In this document: one piece after another, positions 24,461 through 33,899 of the stretch
How positions within the stretch are numbered: the stretch's first letter is position 1
How the letters are laid out: each line of letters begins with the position of its first letter
NCBI RefSeq assembly: GCF_006227205.1
Contig: NZ_VCNG01000019.1
Coordinates: 62,001 to 126,000, forward strand
Length of the DNA: 64,000 nt
Direction of reading: 5' to 3'
From: Pseudomonas sp. ICMP22404
GTDB taxonomy: Bacteria; Pseudomonadota; Gammaproteobacteria; Pseudomonadales; Pseudomonadaceae
Program-made: the position numbers and the translations under genes
Notes under the pieces: model-generated
What the model was told of the DNA's origin: nothing
Seen by the model: only the letters and a program-made list of their open reading frames with translations
Databases searched by the model: none

Positions 24461-25258
24461 ATGAGCGAAACAAACAGCGGCCCGGGTCGTGTCACCCGGG
24501 AGCGGCGCGGACATCTGTTCCTCATCGGCCTGGATCGGGCCGGCAAGCGCAATGCGTTCGACAGCGCGATGTTGACCGACCTTGCTTTGGCTTTGGGCGA
24601 ATACGAGCGCGACAGTGAGATACGCTGCGCTGTCATATTTGCTCACGGCGAGCATTTCACTGCCGGCCTCGATCTGATGGAGCTGACACCGAAGCTGGCT
24701 TCGGGGGCTTTCAAATACCCGGATGAAGGCATCGACCCATGGGGCGTATCGAAGCCACGGCGCAGCAAACCGCTGGTTGTTGCGGTGCAAGGCACTTGCT
24801 GGACGGCCGGCATCGAGCTGCTGCTCAACGCCGATATTGCGATTGCCGCCAGTGACGCGCGTTTCGCTCACCTGGAAGTGCTGCGCGGTATTTCACCGTC
24901 CGGCGGCTCCACCGTGCGTTTCACCCAGGCTGCCGGTTGGACCAACGCCATGCGTTACATGCTGACTGGCGAAGAATTCAATGCTGATGCTGCCTTGCGC
25001 ATGCGCCTGCTGACGGAAGTGGTGGAGCCCGGCCAGGCACTGGCCCGCGCCATCGAATACGCCGAACGCATTGCCAGGGCGGCGCCTCTGGCAATCAAGG
25101 CCACCTTGCAATCGGCCTTCCAGGCCCGTGACGAGGGTGATGACGCGGCGCTCTCCAAGCTCAACGAGCTGCTATTCACACTGATCAAGAGCGAAGACGT
25201 GCGTGAAGGCGTCATGGCAATGATGCAAAAGCGTGAACCGGTGTTCAAAGGCCGTTAA
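24461..25258 (+). CDS. Enoyl-CoA hydratase/isomerase family protein
   Basis: The 265-residue crotonase starts at the ATG at 24461 behind AGGAGA; a start 21 bases earlier lies within the ribosome-binding site. Motifs present are FTAGLDLMEL (first oxyanion site), CWTAGIELLLNADIAIAASDARF (second site) and RGISPSGGSTVRF. It probably hydrates or isomerises an enoyl-CoA. It is followed after 19 bases by an alpha/beta hydrolase, and the pair is likely repressed by the divergent TetR. Confidence 0.9.
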   Translation: MSETNSGPGRVTRERRGHLFLIGLDRAGKRNAFDSAMLTDLALALGEYERDSEIRCAVIFAHGEHFTAGLDLMELTPKLASGAFKYPDEGIDPWGVSKPRRSKPLVVAVQGTCWTAGIELLLNADIAIAASDARFAHLEVLRGISPSGGSTVRFTQAAGWTNAMRYMLTGEEFNADAALRMRLLTEVVEPGQALARAIEYAERIARAAPLAIKATLQSAFQARDEGDDAALSKLNELLFTLIKSEDVREGVMAMMQKREPVFKGR

Positions 25259-25277
25259 TTCAAGGGCAGAGCAAACG

Positions 25278-26201
25278 ATGCAGCAGCACCAGGCGCCATT
25301 GGGGGCGCGCAATTTACCCTGTACATCCAGAACGGATCTGGCCGTGATCGAGCAAGTGACGTTGGTGGCCGACGATGGTTATCGGCTGGCCGCCACCCGT
25401 TATTCGGCCCGGGGGCCATTGAAGGGCAATCTCATCATGGCTGGCGCGACCGGCGTGCAACAGCGGTTCTACCGCCGTTTCGCCGAGGGTGTCAGTTCTC
25501 AAGGTTTCAACGTCCTGACGATTGACTATCGAGGCGTCGGGGCCTCCGGGCCGGATTCCTTGAAAGGTTTTGAAATGACCTACCTGGACTGGGGGCTGCG
25601 TGACCTGGCAGCGGCCGTTGAGTACATGGACGATGGCCACAGCCCGCTGTACTGGGTCGGTCACTCCTTTGGAGGGCATGCATTGGGATTGCTGCCCAAT
25701 CACCACAAGCTCACGGCGGCCTATTGCTTCGGTACCGGCGCCGGGTGGGCCGGGTGGATGCCCAGGCTGGAGGCGTTCAAGGTTCGCTTGCTGTGGCGGT
25801 GCGTCTTGCCGCTGATCGTGGCGTACAAGGGCTACATGGCCTGGAGCATGCTGGGCATGGGCGACGACCTGCCGCTCGGGGTCTATAAGGACTGGCGGCG
25901 CTGGTGTGTCTATCCCCATTACTTCTTCGACGACCCTTCGATGGCGGATGTCGCCGCGCTTTACGCGCAGGTGCGTACCCCCTGCGTGTTCGCCAATGCG
26001 GTGGATGATCCTTGGGCGCCGCCTGCCTCGCGGGACGCCTTTATCAAGGGTTATCGCAATGCTCCGTTTCGGGTACGTGATCTCCACCCCGAGACGAAAA
26101 AGCAGCCGATCGGCCACATGGGATATTTCCGGCCGTCGGCAGAGCCGCTCTGGGATGAAGTGCTCGATTGGCTCGTGACCCAGAAGCGGGCCGTGGGTTG
26201 A
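25278..26201 (+). CDS. Alpha/beta hydrolase
   Basis: The 307-residue enzyme has the alpha/beta-hydrolase core: a nucleophile elbow GHSFGG (about residue 138), the acid in NAVDDPWAPP (about residue 250) and the His in IGHMGYFRP (about residue 285). I used the ATG at 25278 because it follows a purine-rich site 19 bases after the crotonase stop; a longer frame would overlap the crotonase. It may hydrolyse a thioester or ester made upstream, and shares the presumed TetR control. Confidence 0.88.
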   Translation: MQQHQAPLGARNLPCTSRTDLAVIEQVTLVADDGYRLAATRYSARGPLKGNLIMAGATGVQQRFYRRFAEGVSSQGFNVLTIDYRGVGASGPDSLKGFEMTYLDWGLRDLAAAVEYMDDGHSPLYWVGHSFGGHALGLLPNHHKLTAAYCFGTGAGWAGWMPRLEAFKVRLLWRCVLPLIVAYKGYMAWSMLGMGDDLPLGVYKDWRRWCVYPHYFFDDPSMADVAALYAQVRTPCVFANAVDDPWAPPASRDAFIKGYRNAPFRVRDLHPETKKQPIGHMGYFRPSAEPLWDEVLDWLVTQKRAVG

Positions 26202-26220
26202 ACCGATGCCCTCGGTAGGG

Positions 26221-27153
26221 TCACGTATTCAACGCCAACTGCGGCCGGTCCGGATCCAGTTGCGTGCGCCTGAACTGTCCGGGCGGCAGCCCATGGATCT
26301 GGCGGAAACGTCGTGAAAAATAAGCTTCGTCGGCGAACCCGCACAGCCTCGCCACTTCGCCCACCGGGCGGGTGCCATTGAGCAGGTAGTTGCGCGCCGC
26401 GTGCATCCTGCGCTCGAGCACCAGCTCGGTGAATGTCTTGCCGATTTCCTTGCGCAGCCAGTGGGTCAGGTAGGTCGGCGACAGGTAGGTTGCAGCGGCT
26501 ACCTTGATCAGGTTGAGGTCGGGGTCGGCAATATTCCTGCGCAGATATTCGGACATCCTGCCCAATGCATCGCGTCGGCTGATTTCGGCTGCGTTCTCTT
26601 CGGCCAACTGCTTGAGCGGCTCGGCATATAAGGCGCAGACGCTGCCGATCAGTTGCAGCAACAACCCCTTGAGGACCTCTCGGGTGCCGAACTGGCGGTT
26701 CCTGTCCAGGACACGCATCTGCTCGATCAGTCCGCAGACTTTGGCGAAATCCTCTTGGCCCAGAATGAAATCCAGGTGCTCCTGGAAACGGAATGGCGAT
26801 AACTCGGGTGCCAGCAGAATCGAGACTTCTTCCAGATCCATCGGGTCGCACTGCAGATGGGGCAGCAGGAAGGTCTGGGAAAAGTTGATCACCATGAAAT
26901 TGCTGTCCGCCGGGTGCGGAATCACATGCACGCGATGGGGCAGGATGAACGCCAGGGTGTTTCGCGGGAACGGACGCTCGACATGACCGATGTGCTGCAC
27001 GGTGTCGCCGCCGAGGTTGATCTGGATCTGGAAGTACTCGTGGCGATGGGGGCTGGTTTCGGCGCGCCGGCCCTTCTTGTCGCGGATGTAGAAGTCCGTC
27101 AATTCGCAGCGTTGCTGCATGAAATAGGTGGGGACTTGGCTCGGTGATGACAT
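26221..27153 (-). CDS. AraC-family transcriptional regulator
   Basis: The 310-residue protein has an N-terminal cupin sensor domain (about 20-140) and a C-terminal AraC DNA-binding region with two helix-turn-helix motifs (LIKVAAATYLSPTYLTHWLRK and GEVARLCGFADEAYFSRRFRQIHG). It is transcribed away from the MFS operon across a 404-bp intergenic region and is the likely activator of that operon. Confidence 0.92.
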   Translation of the reverse strand: MSSPSQVPTYFMQQRCELTDFYIRDKKGRRAETSPHRHEYFQIQINLGGDTVQHIGHVERPFPRNTLAFILPHRVHVIPHPADSNFMVINFSQTFLLPHLQCDPMDLEEVSILLAPELSPFRFQEHLDFILGQEDFAKVCGLIEQMRVLDRNRQFGTREVLKGLLLQLIGSVCALYAEPLKQLAEENAAEISRRDALGRMSEYLRRNIADPDLNLIKVAAATYLSPTYLTHWLRKEIGKTFTELVLERRMHAARNYLLNGTRPVGEVARLCGFADEAYFSRRFRQIHGLPPGQFRRTQLDPDRPQLALNT

Positions 27154-27557
27154 CTCCAGGTGATCCTCGACAGCGGTTTGGTCGTTGTGATTGTGGGGGT
27201 GTCATCCGCTGCATTTCAACAAGTCATACGATGACGTCGGGGCTGCATGGAATTTATCGGCTCAAAGGAGGACGGGGCTTGTCCAAGACACGACAAGCGT
27301 CACTTATGTATATTTTTCTTTTAAAACAGAAATTTACATAAATTTTTAGAAAATTTTCGCACATTTTTCAGCGCCGATTTTTTTGGACAGCCTCATCAAT
27401 CGCCGTTTTCCTGGAAAAAAACGATCTAACGCCTCAATTGATTTCACATGGTTGTACGACCACATTGGCGACCATGCAGCCCCTGCCTACCAAGGCCAAT
27501 CAAGGTGTGCTGCTGGCAAGTACTTCGATTCGTCTAACAATAATGAAGGGTCAACCC
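27154..27557. other. Long AT-rich intergenic promoter region of the AraC and MFS genes
   Basis: No gene is convincing in these 404 bases. The centre (about 27300-27380) is very AT-rich (TTTTCTTTTAAAAC, AAATTTACATAAATTTTTAG), typical of divergent promoters with AraC and nucleoid-protein binding. It probably regulates both the araC-type gene and the catabolic operon. Confidence 0.6.
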
Positions 27558-28910
27558 ATGTCGAATTCCCACACCTCCCAGACCACCGCGCCGCCACTGG
27601 CGGCCAGCGCCCTGGACGCCGCCGTGTCTGCCCGGCGGCCGTCCCGCCGGCGTTGGTTCATGCTGTCGTTGCTGTTGATTGCGACGATCATCAACTACAT
27701 CGATCGGGTGAATATCTCGATTGCGGCCCCATTCCTGGCCAAGGACCTGGGCCTGGACAAGATCGAAATGGGCCTGGTCTTCTCCGCCTTTGCCTGGACC
27801 TATGCCATCGCATTAGTGCCCGCCGGATTCATCGCTGATCGCTTCGGTTCGCGGTTCACTTACGGGGTGTCCTTGATCAGTTGGTCGACAGTCACCGTCT
27901 GTCAGGGGCTCGCCACGGGATTCGCTTCGCTGTTTGGCCTGCGCCTGGCCGTGGGGGCGATGGAAGCGCCGGCGTTTCCGGCCAATAGCCGGGCGGTCAC
28001 GGTCTGGTTTCCGGCGCGGGAGCGGGGCCTGGCGAGCAGCATCTACGTCTGCGGCCAGTACCTGGGCACGGCGTTGTTTACCGGTGCGCTGCTCTGGCTG
28101 GCAACCACCTACGACTGGCGGCATGTGTTCTACAGCACCGGCGCATTGGGCATTGTGTTCGGTGTGCTCTGGTTGTACCTGTACCGCGATCCCATGAACT
28201 GCAAGAAAGTCAGCAAGGAAGAGCTGAAATACATCGAGGCCGGGGGAGGGCTGGTCAAGAGCAGCCAGGAGCGTACCCGCTTCAACTGGCGGCAGATCGC
28301 CGAGCTGTTCAGCTATCGGCAGGTCTGGGCGATCTGCATCGGCAAGTTCGCCAGCACTTCGGCGCTGTACTTCTTCCTCACCTGGTTCCCGACGTACCTG
28401 ATCGAAGAGCGTCAACTGACCATGATCAAGGCCGGGATCTTCGCCGTGCTGCCGTTCGTGGGGGCGACGGTGGGTATTCTGCTCGCCGGGATTATTTCCG
28501 ACCTGCTGATTCGCCGTGGCTATTCGCTGTCCTTTGCCCGCAAGTTGCCACTGGTGGTGGGTTCGATGCTGGGCATGTCCATTGTCCTGGTGAATTTCAC
28601 CGACTCGAACGTCATCTGCATTGCCATCCTGACCATCGCCTTCTTCGCCCAGGGCATTGCTTCGTCTTCTTGGGCTGCGGTGTCGGAGGTCGCGCCCAAG
28701 GAGCTCATCGGGCTTACCGGAGGGATCACCAGCCTGGCCGCCAACATCGGCGGTATTGTCACCCCGATCGTGATCGGTGCGATTGTTCACAAGACCGGTT
28801 CGTTTGCCTTGGCCTTCTGGTTCATCGGCGGCGTGGCGCTGGTGGGCACCTTGTCCTACTCGTTTCTGCTTGGGCGGTTGTATCGCATAGAACTCAAGAC
28901 CCGAGCCTGA
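27558..28910 (+). CDS. MFS transporter, anion:cation symporter type
   Basis: The 450-residue, 12-helix transporter has the N-terminal INYIDRVNISIAAPFLAKDL and GFIADRFGSR signature of the sugar-acid (galactonate/glucarate/phthalate) symporter family. I chose the ATG at 27558, with AAGGG upstream; earlier in-frame starts add a non-homologous leader. It is the first gene of an operon with a FAH-family enzyme, an SDR and a hydroxyacid dehydrogenase, which points to uptake of a sugar acid or related organic acid. Confidence 0.92.
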   Translation: MSNSHTSQTTAPPLAASALDAAVSARRPSRRRWFMLSLLLIATIINYIDRVNISIAAPFLAKDLGLDKIEMGLVFSAFAWTYAIALVPAGFIADRFGSRFTYGVSLISWSTVTVCQGLATGFASLFGLRLAVGAMEAPAFPANSRAVTVWFPARERGLASSIYVCGQYLGTALFTGALLWLATTYDWRHVFYSTGALGIVFGVLWLYLYRDPMNCKKVSKEELKYIEAGGGLVKSSQERTRFNWRQIAELFSYRQVWAICIGKFASTSALYFFLTWFPTYLIEERQLTMIKAGIFAVLPFVGATVGILLAGIISDLLIRRGYSLSFARKLPLVVGSMLGMSIVLVNFTDSNVICIAILTIAFFAQGIASSSWAAVSEVAPKELIGLTGGITSLAANIGGIVTPIVIGAIVHKTGSFALAFWFIGGVALVGTLSYSFLLGRLYRIELKTRA

Positions 28911-29002
28911 AACCTGTTTTTCTCCAAGACGAGGCGGTTTTTGTCCAACTTTGCCAAAGACTGCCGCCGTACGCTGACGTTTCTACAAGGACTTTTACCA
29001 GG

Positions 29003-29695
29003 ATGAACATGACCGAGTATGTCTTTACTCCAGACCTGCCAGTGACTCTGCCGGTTGTCGGCACCCCACAGCGTTTTCCCGTCGGCCGGGTGTTTTGTGT
29101 CGGTCGCAATTACCCATGGCCCGATGCCCAGGGGCAGAACCGCCAGCCACCGGTGTTCTTCATGAAGCCTGCCAGCTGCGTGATGGATGCGGTCGGTGAA
29201 GCACCGTTTCCGTCGGTGACCGAAGAGTTTGTCCATGAAATCGAATTGGTGGTGGCCATTGGCGAGGGCGGCGCGAATATTCCCGAGAGCCAGGCGTTGG
29301 CTTATGTGTGGGGCTACGCCACCGGTCTTGACCTCACGCGCCGTGATGTCCAGCGCCAGGCCAAACGCGACGGTTTGCCGTGGGAGGGCGCCAAGGTGTT
29401 CGACGGTGCTGCGCCGATGACCGCCATCGTGCCGGTCGCGAAGGCGGGGCATCCCGAGGGTGACTTGTGGCTGAGCGTGAACGGCCAGGAGCGTCAGCGC
29501 GACAGCCTTGGCAGCCAGATCTGGTCGGTCAGTGAAGTGATCAGCCGAATCTCGCAATCGGTGGCGCTCAGGGCTGGGGATCTGATCATGACCGGCAGCC
29601 CGGCAGGCGTCGACGAGCTGCGCCCCGGCGACCTCATCAGCGCCGGCATCGACGGCATCGGCCAACTGGAAATGCGGGTCGGCCAGCGACCTTGA
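29003..29695 (+). CDS. Fumarylacetoacetate hydrolase family protein
   Basis: The 230-residue protein is a single FAH domain: VGRNYPWPDAQG near the start, the metal-ligand region FVHEIELVVAIGEGG, and DLIMTGSPAGVDELRPGD near the end. The start is either 29003 (MNMTEY) or 29009. Family members hydrolyse or decarboxylate 2-oxo-acids such as fumarylpyruvate or 2-keto-3-deoxy acids. It sits 93 bases after the transporter and before an SDR gene, within a catabolic operon. Confidence 0.9.
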   Translation: MNMTEYVFTPDLPVTLPVVGTPQRFPVGRVFCVGRNYPWPDAQGQNRQPPVFFMKPASCVMDAVGEAPFPSVTEEFVHEIELVVAIGEGGANIPESQALAYVWGYATGLDLTRRDVQRQAKRDGLPWEGAKVFDGAAPMTAIVPVAKAGHPEGDLWLSVNGQERQRDSLGSQIWSVSEVISRISQSVALRAGDLIMTGSPAGVDELRPGDLISAGIDGIGQLEMRVGQRP

Positions 29696-29736
29696 GCGCG
29701 GTACGTGTCCTATGGATTTGAAAAGGAAATGACAGT

Positions 29737-30495
29737 ATGTCCAACCCATTGAAAGTGGCCCTGGTTACCGGCGCCGGCAGTGGCATCGGCCGCGCCGTGG
29801 CCCTGGGCCTGATGGAAGACGGGTACACCTTGGTATTGGCTGGACGCCGTCCCGAGCCTTTGCAGGCATTGGTCGAGCTGGCCGCCAGCGAGGGGCGGAA
29901 AGCGTTGGCGGTGCCCACCGATGTGCGCGATCAGGCCAGCGTCGAGGCGCTGTTTGCAACCATCACCGTGACATTCGGACGCCTGGACGTCGTGTTCAAC
30001 AACGCCGGGGTCAACGCTCCGGCCGTACCGTTGGATGAATTGACGTTCGAGCAATGGCGCAACGTGATCGACACCAACCTCAACGGGGTTTTCCTGTGTG
30101 CCCGTGGGGCCTTCGGGCTGATGCGCCGACAACAGCCGCAGGGCGGGCGCATCATCAATAACGGTTCGATCTCCGCTCATACCCCGCGGCCGCTCAGCAG
30201 CGCCTACACCGCCAGCAAGCATGCGGTGTTGGGGCTGACCAAATCCCTGGCCCTGGACGGCCGGGAATTCAACATCGCCTGCAGCCAGATCGACATCGGC
30301 AATGCCCTGACGGAGATGTCGGTGCGCATGACCAAGGGGGTGCGCCAGGCCAACGGCAGCATCGCGGTAGAGCCGATGGTGGACGTCAAGCATGTGGCCG
30401 ACGCCGTGCGCTACATCGCTGGCCTGCCGTTGTCGGCCAACGTCCTGAACATGACCGTCATGGCCACGGCCATGCCTTTTGCCGGTCGCGGTTGA
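29737..30495 (+). CDS. SDR-family oxidoreductase
   Basis: The 252-residue Rossmann enzyme has the cofactor motif TGAGSGIGRAVA (about residues 10-21), NNAGVNAP and the catalytic YTASK (Tyr about 160). The active-site Ser lies in NGSISA. It is probably an NAD(P)-dependent dehydrogenase acting on a sugar acid or hydroxyacid in the operon's pathway. It begins 42 bases after the FAH-family gene and precedes the dehydrogenase gene. Confidence 0.93.
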   Translation: MSNPLKVALVTGAGSGIGRAVALGLMEDGYTLVLAGRRPEPLQALVELAASEGRKALAVPTDVRDQASVEALFATITVTFGRLDVVFNNAGVNAPAVPLDELTFEQWRNVIDTNLNGVFLCARGAFGLMRRQQPQGGRIINNGSISAHTPRPLSSAYTASKHAVLGLTKSLALDGREFNIACSQIDIGNALTEMSVRMTKGVRQANGSIAVEPMVDVKHVADAVRYIAGLPLSANVLNMTVMATAMPFAGRG

Positions 30496-30577
30496 GCCTG
30501 AACACAGGCATTCGCTACGCCGTAAGCGGGCAGCAATACGCTTGAATCGATCTACTCTTTCGCTCCATGAGGTCCAC

Positions 30578-31534
30578 ATGAAACCAGAAGTCCTGCAACT
30601 CAGTCCGATCCTGATTCCTGAAATCAACACCCGGCTCAATGAGTTGTTTACGGTCAGGCGCTATTTTGAACAGGCCGACAAACAGGCCTATCTGCAGGAA
30701 CACAGCGCTCACATTCGCGGTGTGATCACCGGCGGACATACCGGCATCAGCCAGGCGCTCATGGCACAGCTGCCCAAACTGGAAGTGGTGGCGGTCAATG
30801 GTGTGGGCACCGATGCGGTGGACCTGGCCTACGCCCGGGATCGCGGGATCCGCGTGACCGCCACCATCGGTGCACTGACCGAAGACGTTGCCGATCTGGC
30901 CGTCGGCCTATTGATTGCGGTGTGCCGTGGCCTGTGCACCGGCGATCGCTACGTGCGTTCGGGCCAATGGCCCCACAGCGCGACGCCGTTGGCGCCATTG
31001 CCGCTGGCCCGTCAAGTGTCCGGCATGCGCGTCGGCATCGTCGGCATGGGGCGCGTCGGCCGGGCCGTGGCAACCCGACTGGCGGCGTTCGGTTGCACGA
31101 TCAGCTACACCGACCTGCAGCCGATGAACGATGTCGCTCACACTTTCATCGCCGATCTCAAGCAACTGGCCAGCGCCAGCGATGCCTTGATCCTGGCGGC
31201 CGCCGCCGACCAGGCCGAAGCCATCATCGATGCTCACGTACTGCGTGCCCTGGGCAAGGGCGGTTACCTGATCAACGTGGCCCGGGGCAAGCTGGTCAAC
31301 GAAGCCGATCTGGTGGCGGCGCTGGCCGCTGGTGACATTGCGGGGGCGGGGCTGGATGTGTTCGTCGATGAACCGAATGTTCCCGACGCCTTGTTCGGCA
31401 ACGAGCAGGTGGTCCTGCAACCCCACCGCGCCAGCGCAACCCGGCAGACCCGCACGCGAATGGGGGAAATGGTGGTGGCGAGCCTGGTGGACAGTTTTGC
31501 CGGGAAAGTGCCGCAGGGCTGTGTCACCGGTTGA
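30578..31534 (+). CDS. 2-hydroxyacid dehydrogenase (D-isomer specific)
   Basis: The 318-residue enzyme has the NAD-binding GIVGMGRVGRAVATRLAAFG (about residue 150) and the catalytic Arg/Glu/His signature (NVARGKLVNE, DVFVDEP, LQPHRASAT). It resembles glyoxylate/hydroxypyruvate or 2-ketogluconate reductases. I chose the ATG at 30578, with GAGGTCC upstream, over a longer frame from 30479. It closes the AraC-linked operon and is followed by REP elements. Confidence 0.92.
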   Translation: MKPEVLQLSPILIPEINTRLNELFTVRRYFEQADKQAYLQEHSAHIRGVITGGHTGISQALMAQLPKLEVVAVNGVGTDAVDLAYARDRGIRVTATIGALTEDVADLAVGLLIAVCRGLCTGDRYVRSGQWPHSATPLAPLPLARQVSGMRVGIVGMGRVGRAVATRLAAFGCTISYTDLQPMNDVAHTFIADLKQLASASDALILAAAADQAEAIIDAHVLRALGKGGYLINVARGKLVNEADLVAALAAGDIAGAGLDVFVDEPNVPDALFGNEQVVLQPHRASATRQTRTRMGEMVVASLVDSFAGKVPQGCVTG

Positions 31535-31554
31535 GGCATTGGCGACCTGGCTCT

Positions 31555-31646
31555 CTGTGGGAGCGAGCCTGCTCGCGATAGCGGCGTGTCAGCTTGCGGC
31601 GATGTTGGCTGTGTCGCCGCCATCGCGAGCAGGCTCGCTCCCACAG
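31555..31646. repeat. REP doublet (inverted pair)
   Basis: CTGTGGGAGCGAGCCTGCTC at the left is mirrored by GAGCAGGCTCGCTCCCACAG at the right. It follows the hydroxyacid dehydrogenase gene. Confidence 0.9.
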
Positions 31647-31691
31647 TTTTTGCGCGGGGCCACGCAAAGGCCGCGCGCACCCCAGATCCAA

Positions 31692-31720
31692 TGTGGGAGC
31701 GAGCCTGCTCGCGATAGCGG
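31692..31720 (+). repeat. Single REP half-element
   Basis: TGTGGGAGCGAGCCTGCTCG occurs once, without a matching inverted partner before the LysR gene. It is a third copy next to the preceding doublet. Confidence 0.85.
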
Positions 31721-31758
31721 TGGGTCAGTTTCAGAAGTGTGGGGTTAATGTCCCACCC

Positions 31759-32715
31759 TCACGATTGAAATTGATCGACCAACCACCCCTTCAGACGCAC
31801 GCAAGCAGGATCCTCTTTCTTGTCCTCATTGATCATCAGATACTGGATCGATTCTCTGAGCGACAACTCTTCCGCGACCGGCCTAACCAGACGACCTTGT
31901 TGCACGAGATGCCTGACCAGATGATCCCAGCCCAGCGCGACGCCTTGATCATCCAGGGTCATTTGCAGGAGGAGGCTGTAGTCGTTGCTGCTGAAGTAAT
32001 GCGGGCTGTCCGATACGGGCAGTTGCAAATCCTGGGACTGATAGGCGAACCATACATTCCAGTCGATCTGTTCCGACTGTTGGGAACGACCATAGGGATT
32101 CAGGTCCAGCAGGGTGCTGTTACGCACGCCTTCCAATGTGCGCAGTTCAGGATGCGTCTCCAGATAGCGTGGTGTGCACACCGGATAGATAACTTCGTGA
32201 AACAGCGCCTGACGCAAGTAGCCGGGGTAGTGATCGCTGCTTTTGGCGATGAAGATATCCGGGTTGATGCCGGGCTCCATGGTCAGGAAGTGCTGGGTGG
32301 TGATGACGTTCAAGTCAATGTCGGGATTGGCGCTGAAAAAGTCCTTCAGCTTATGGGATAGCCAAAGGGTCGACATGGCGGGCGTACAGCACAGGGTGAG
32401 AATGTGTTTTTCGCTTTTTTTGCGGCGGATTCTTTCCGTGGCCTGGAAAATGTTGAGCAACGACAGCTGCGCGGCATCGAATAGCGCGGCTCCCGACGGC
32501 GTCAGCTTGAGTTCTCTTCCCGTGCGAATAAGCAACTCTGTGCCCAGGTACGTTTCCAGATCGCGAATCTGGCGGCTGATCGCCGCCTGAGTGACGCATA
32601 ACGCCTCGGCCGCCCGGGTAAAGTTGCGATACCTGGCTGCTGCGACAAAGGATCTCATGGCCTTGAACGAGGGCATTTTCATCAGCGCCTGATCAGGCGG
32701 GGCGTTTCGTGCCAT
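31759..32715 (-). CDS. LysR-family transcriptional regulator
   Basis: The 318-residue protein has an N-terminal winged helix (FVAAARYRNFTRAAEALCVTQAAISRQIRDLETYLG, about residues 24-60) and a periplasmic-binding-type effector domain. It is divergent from azlC, with 122 bp between the start codons, and is likely its regulator. Internal ATGs at codons 12 and 14 are possible alternative starts. Confidence 0.9.
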   Translation of the reverse strand: MARNAPPDQALMKMPSFKAMRSFVAAARYRNFTRAAEALCVTQAAISRQIRDLETYLGTELLIRTGRELKLTPSGAALFDAAQLSLLNIFQATERIRRKKSEKHILTLCCTPAMSTLWLSHKLKDFFSANPDIDLNVITTQHFLTMEPGINPDIFIAKSSDHYPGYLRQALFHEVIYPVCTPRYLETHPELRTLEGVRNSTLLDLNPYGRSQQSEQIDWNVWFAYQSQDLQLPVSDSPHYFSSNDYSLLLQMTLDDQGVALGWDHLVRHLVQQGRLVRPVAEELSLRESIQYLMINEDKKEDPACVRLKGWLVDQFQS

Positions 32716-32837
32716 AACAAAAACTACCTGTTTAGCCGGAAAAAAAGTTGATTCAGCCCGGCGATCATCGATGCCTACACTCTACCGCACGATGCCCTGA
32801 GCAACGTTAGCGCGAGCACAACGAACAAGGAAAACAA

Positions 32838-33566
32838 ATGCCCTGCCAAAGTGGAAAAGAAGCTTTCATGCAAGGTATTCGTGCGCTCCTTCCATTGACG
32901 CCGGGTGTCGTCCCATTCGGGCTGGTGACGGGGGTCATGGCCATTGAAATGGGCTTGTCGCCCGGCATGAGCATGGGCATGACGCTACTGTTCTATTCCG
33001 GCTCCGCCCAAATGGTGGCACTCCAGTTGTTGCACAACGGCGTCGTGCCGGTGGCGATCGTGGCCACGGCCTTGGTCATCAATCTACGTTTCATCATGTA
33101 CAGCGCTTCCCTGGCGCCGCACCTGCACCACTTGCCCCGTCGCTGGACCTGGCCGATGGCTTACCTGCTTTCGGACCAGGCCTATGCACTGTGCAGCTTG
33201 AAGTTTTCATCGGGTGAATTGGGAGCATTCGCCCATCATTACTATGCCGGTACGGCGGTGGGCATGTGGCTGGCCTGGCAACTCTCGGTGCTGGCCGGGG
33301 TGTACCTGGGCGCGAGCATCCCTGACACCTGGTCCTTGAGTTTTGCCATACCACTTTCCTTCCTGGCGTTGCTCATTCCCGGACTGCGGAGTCGGGCAAG
33401 CTGGGGCGCCGCGGCGGTCGGCGGACTGCTTGCCGTACTGGCCGTCAAGCTGCCCTACAACCTGGGGTTGATCACGGCCTCCATCGGCGGAGTTCTGGCC
33501 GGGTTGGTGATTGAGAGCATTTCAAACCGTGCAACCGCCGATGGCATCGAAGGAGAGCCATCATGA
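32838..33566 (+). CDS. azlC: AzlC-family branched-chain amino acid exporter subunit
   Basis: The 242-residue membrane protein has the AzlC pattern: LLPLTPGVVPFGLVTG at the start, then LLFYSGSAQMVALQLL and NLRFIMYSASLAPHL in the first half, and several helices after that. AzlC with AzlD forms a two-component branched-chain amino acid exporter. The ATG has AAGGAAAAC upstream and the gene overlaps azlD by four bases. It is probably controlled by the divergent LysR protein. Confidence 0.93.
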   Translation: MPCQSGKEAFMQGIRALLPLTPGVVPFGLVTGVMAIEMGLSPGMSMGMTLLFYSGSAQMVALQLLHNGVVPVAIVATALVINLRFIMYSASLAPHLHHLPRRWTWPMAYLLSDQAYALCSLKFSSGELGAFAHHYYAGTAVGMWLAWQLSVLAGVYLGASIPDTWSLSFAIPLSFLALLIPGLRSRASWGAAAVGGLLAVLAVKLPYNLGLITASIGGVLAGLVIESISNRATADGIEGEPS

Positions 33567-33889
33567 GTGATCTATCCTTGTGGGGCCTGTTCCTCGCGGC
33601 GGGTCTGGGAACCTTCGCCATGCGACTGTCTTTCATCGAGCTCTATGGCCGCTGGCGGATTCCACCCCTGATGCGTCGGGCCTTGATGTACGTGCCAGCG
33701 AGCGTCTTGGCGGCCCTGGTTCTGCCTGCGGTGATCTATCCCAACGGGCAAGGGGCATTGGTGTTGGAGAACCCTCAGATACCGGCAGCGATTGCGGCGG
33801 CGTGGGTGGCCTGGCGCTGGCGCAGTACGCTGCTGACGTTGGTGGTGGGGATGCTGGCGTTGTGGGGCGTGAAGTTCATCGGGCTTTGA
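33563..33889 (+). CDS. azlD: AzlD-family branched-chain amino acid exporter subunit
   Basis: The 108-residue protein has four predicted membrane helices and the AzlD opening FAMRLSFIELYG and PPLMRRALMYVPASVLAALVLP. It overlaps azlC (ATGA), so the two subunits are made together. It ends 10 bases before the convergent DUF1206 gene. Confidence 0.92.
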   Translation: MSDLSLWGLFLAAGLGTFAMRLSFIELYGRWRIPPLMRRALMYVPASVLAALVLPAVIYPNGQGALVLENPQIPAAIAAAWVAWRWRSTLLTLVVGMLALWGVKFIGL

Positions 33890-33899
33890 CTGCGCGGGG

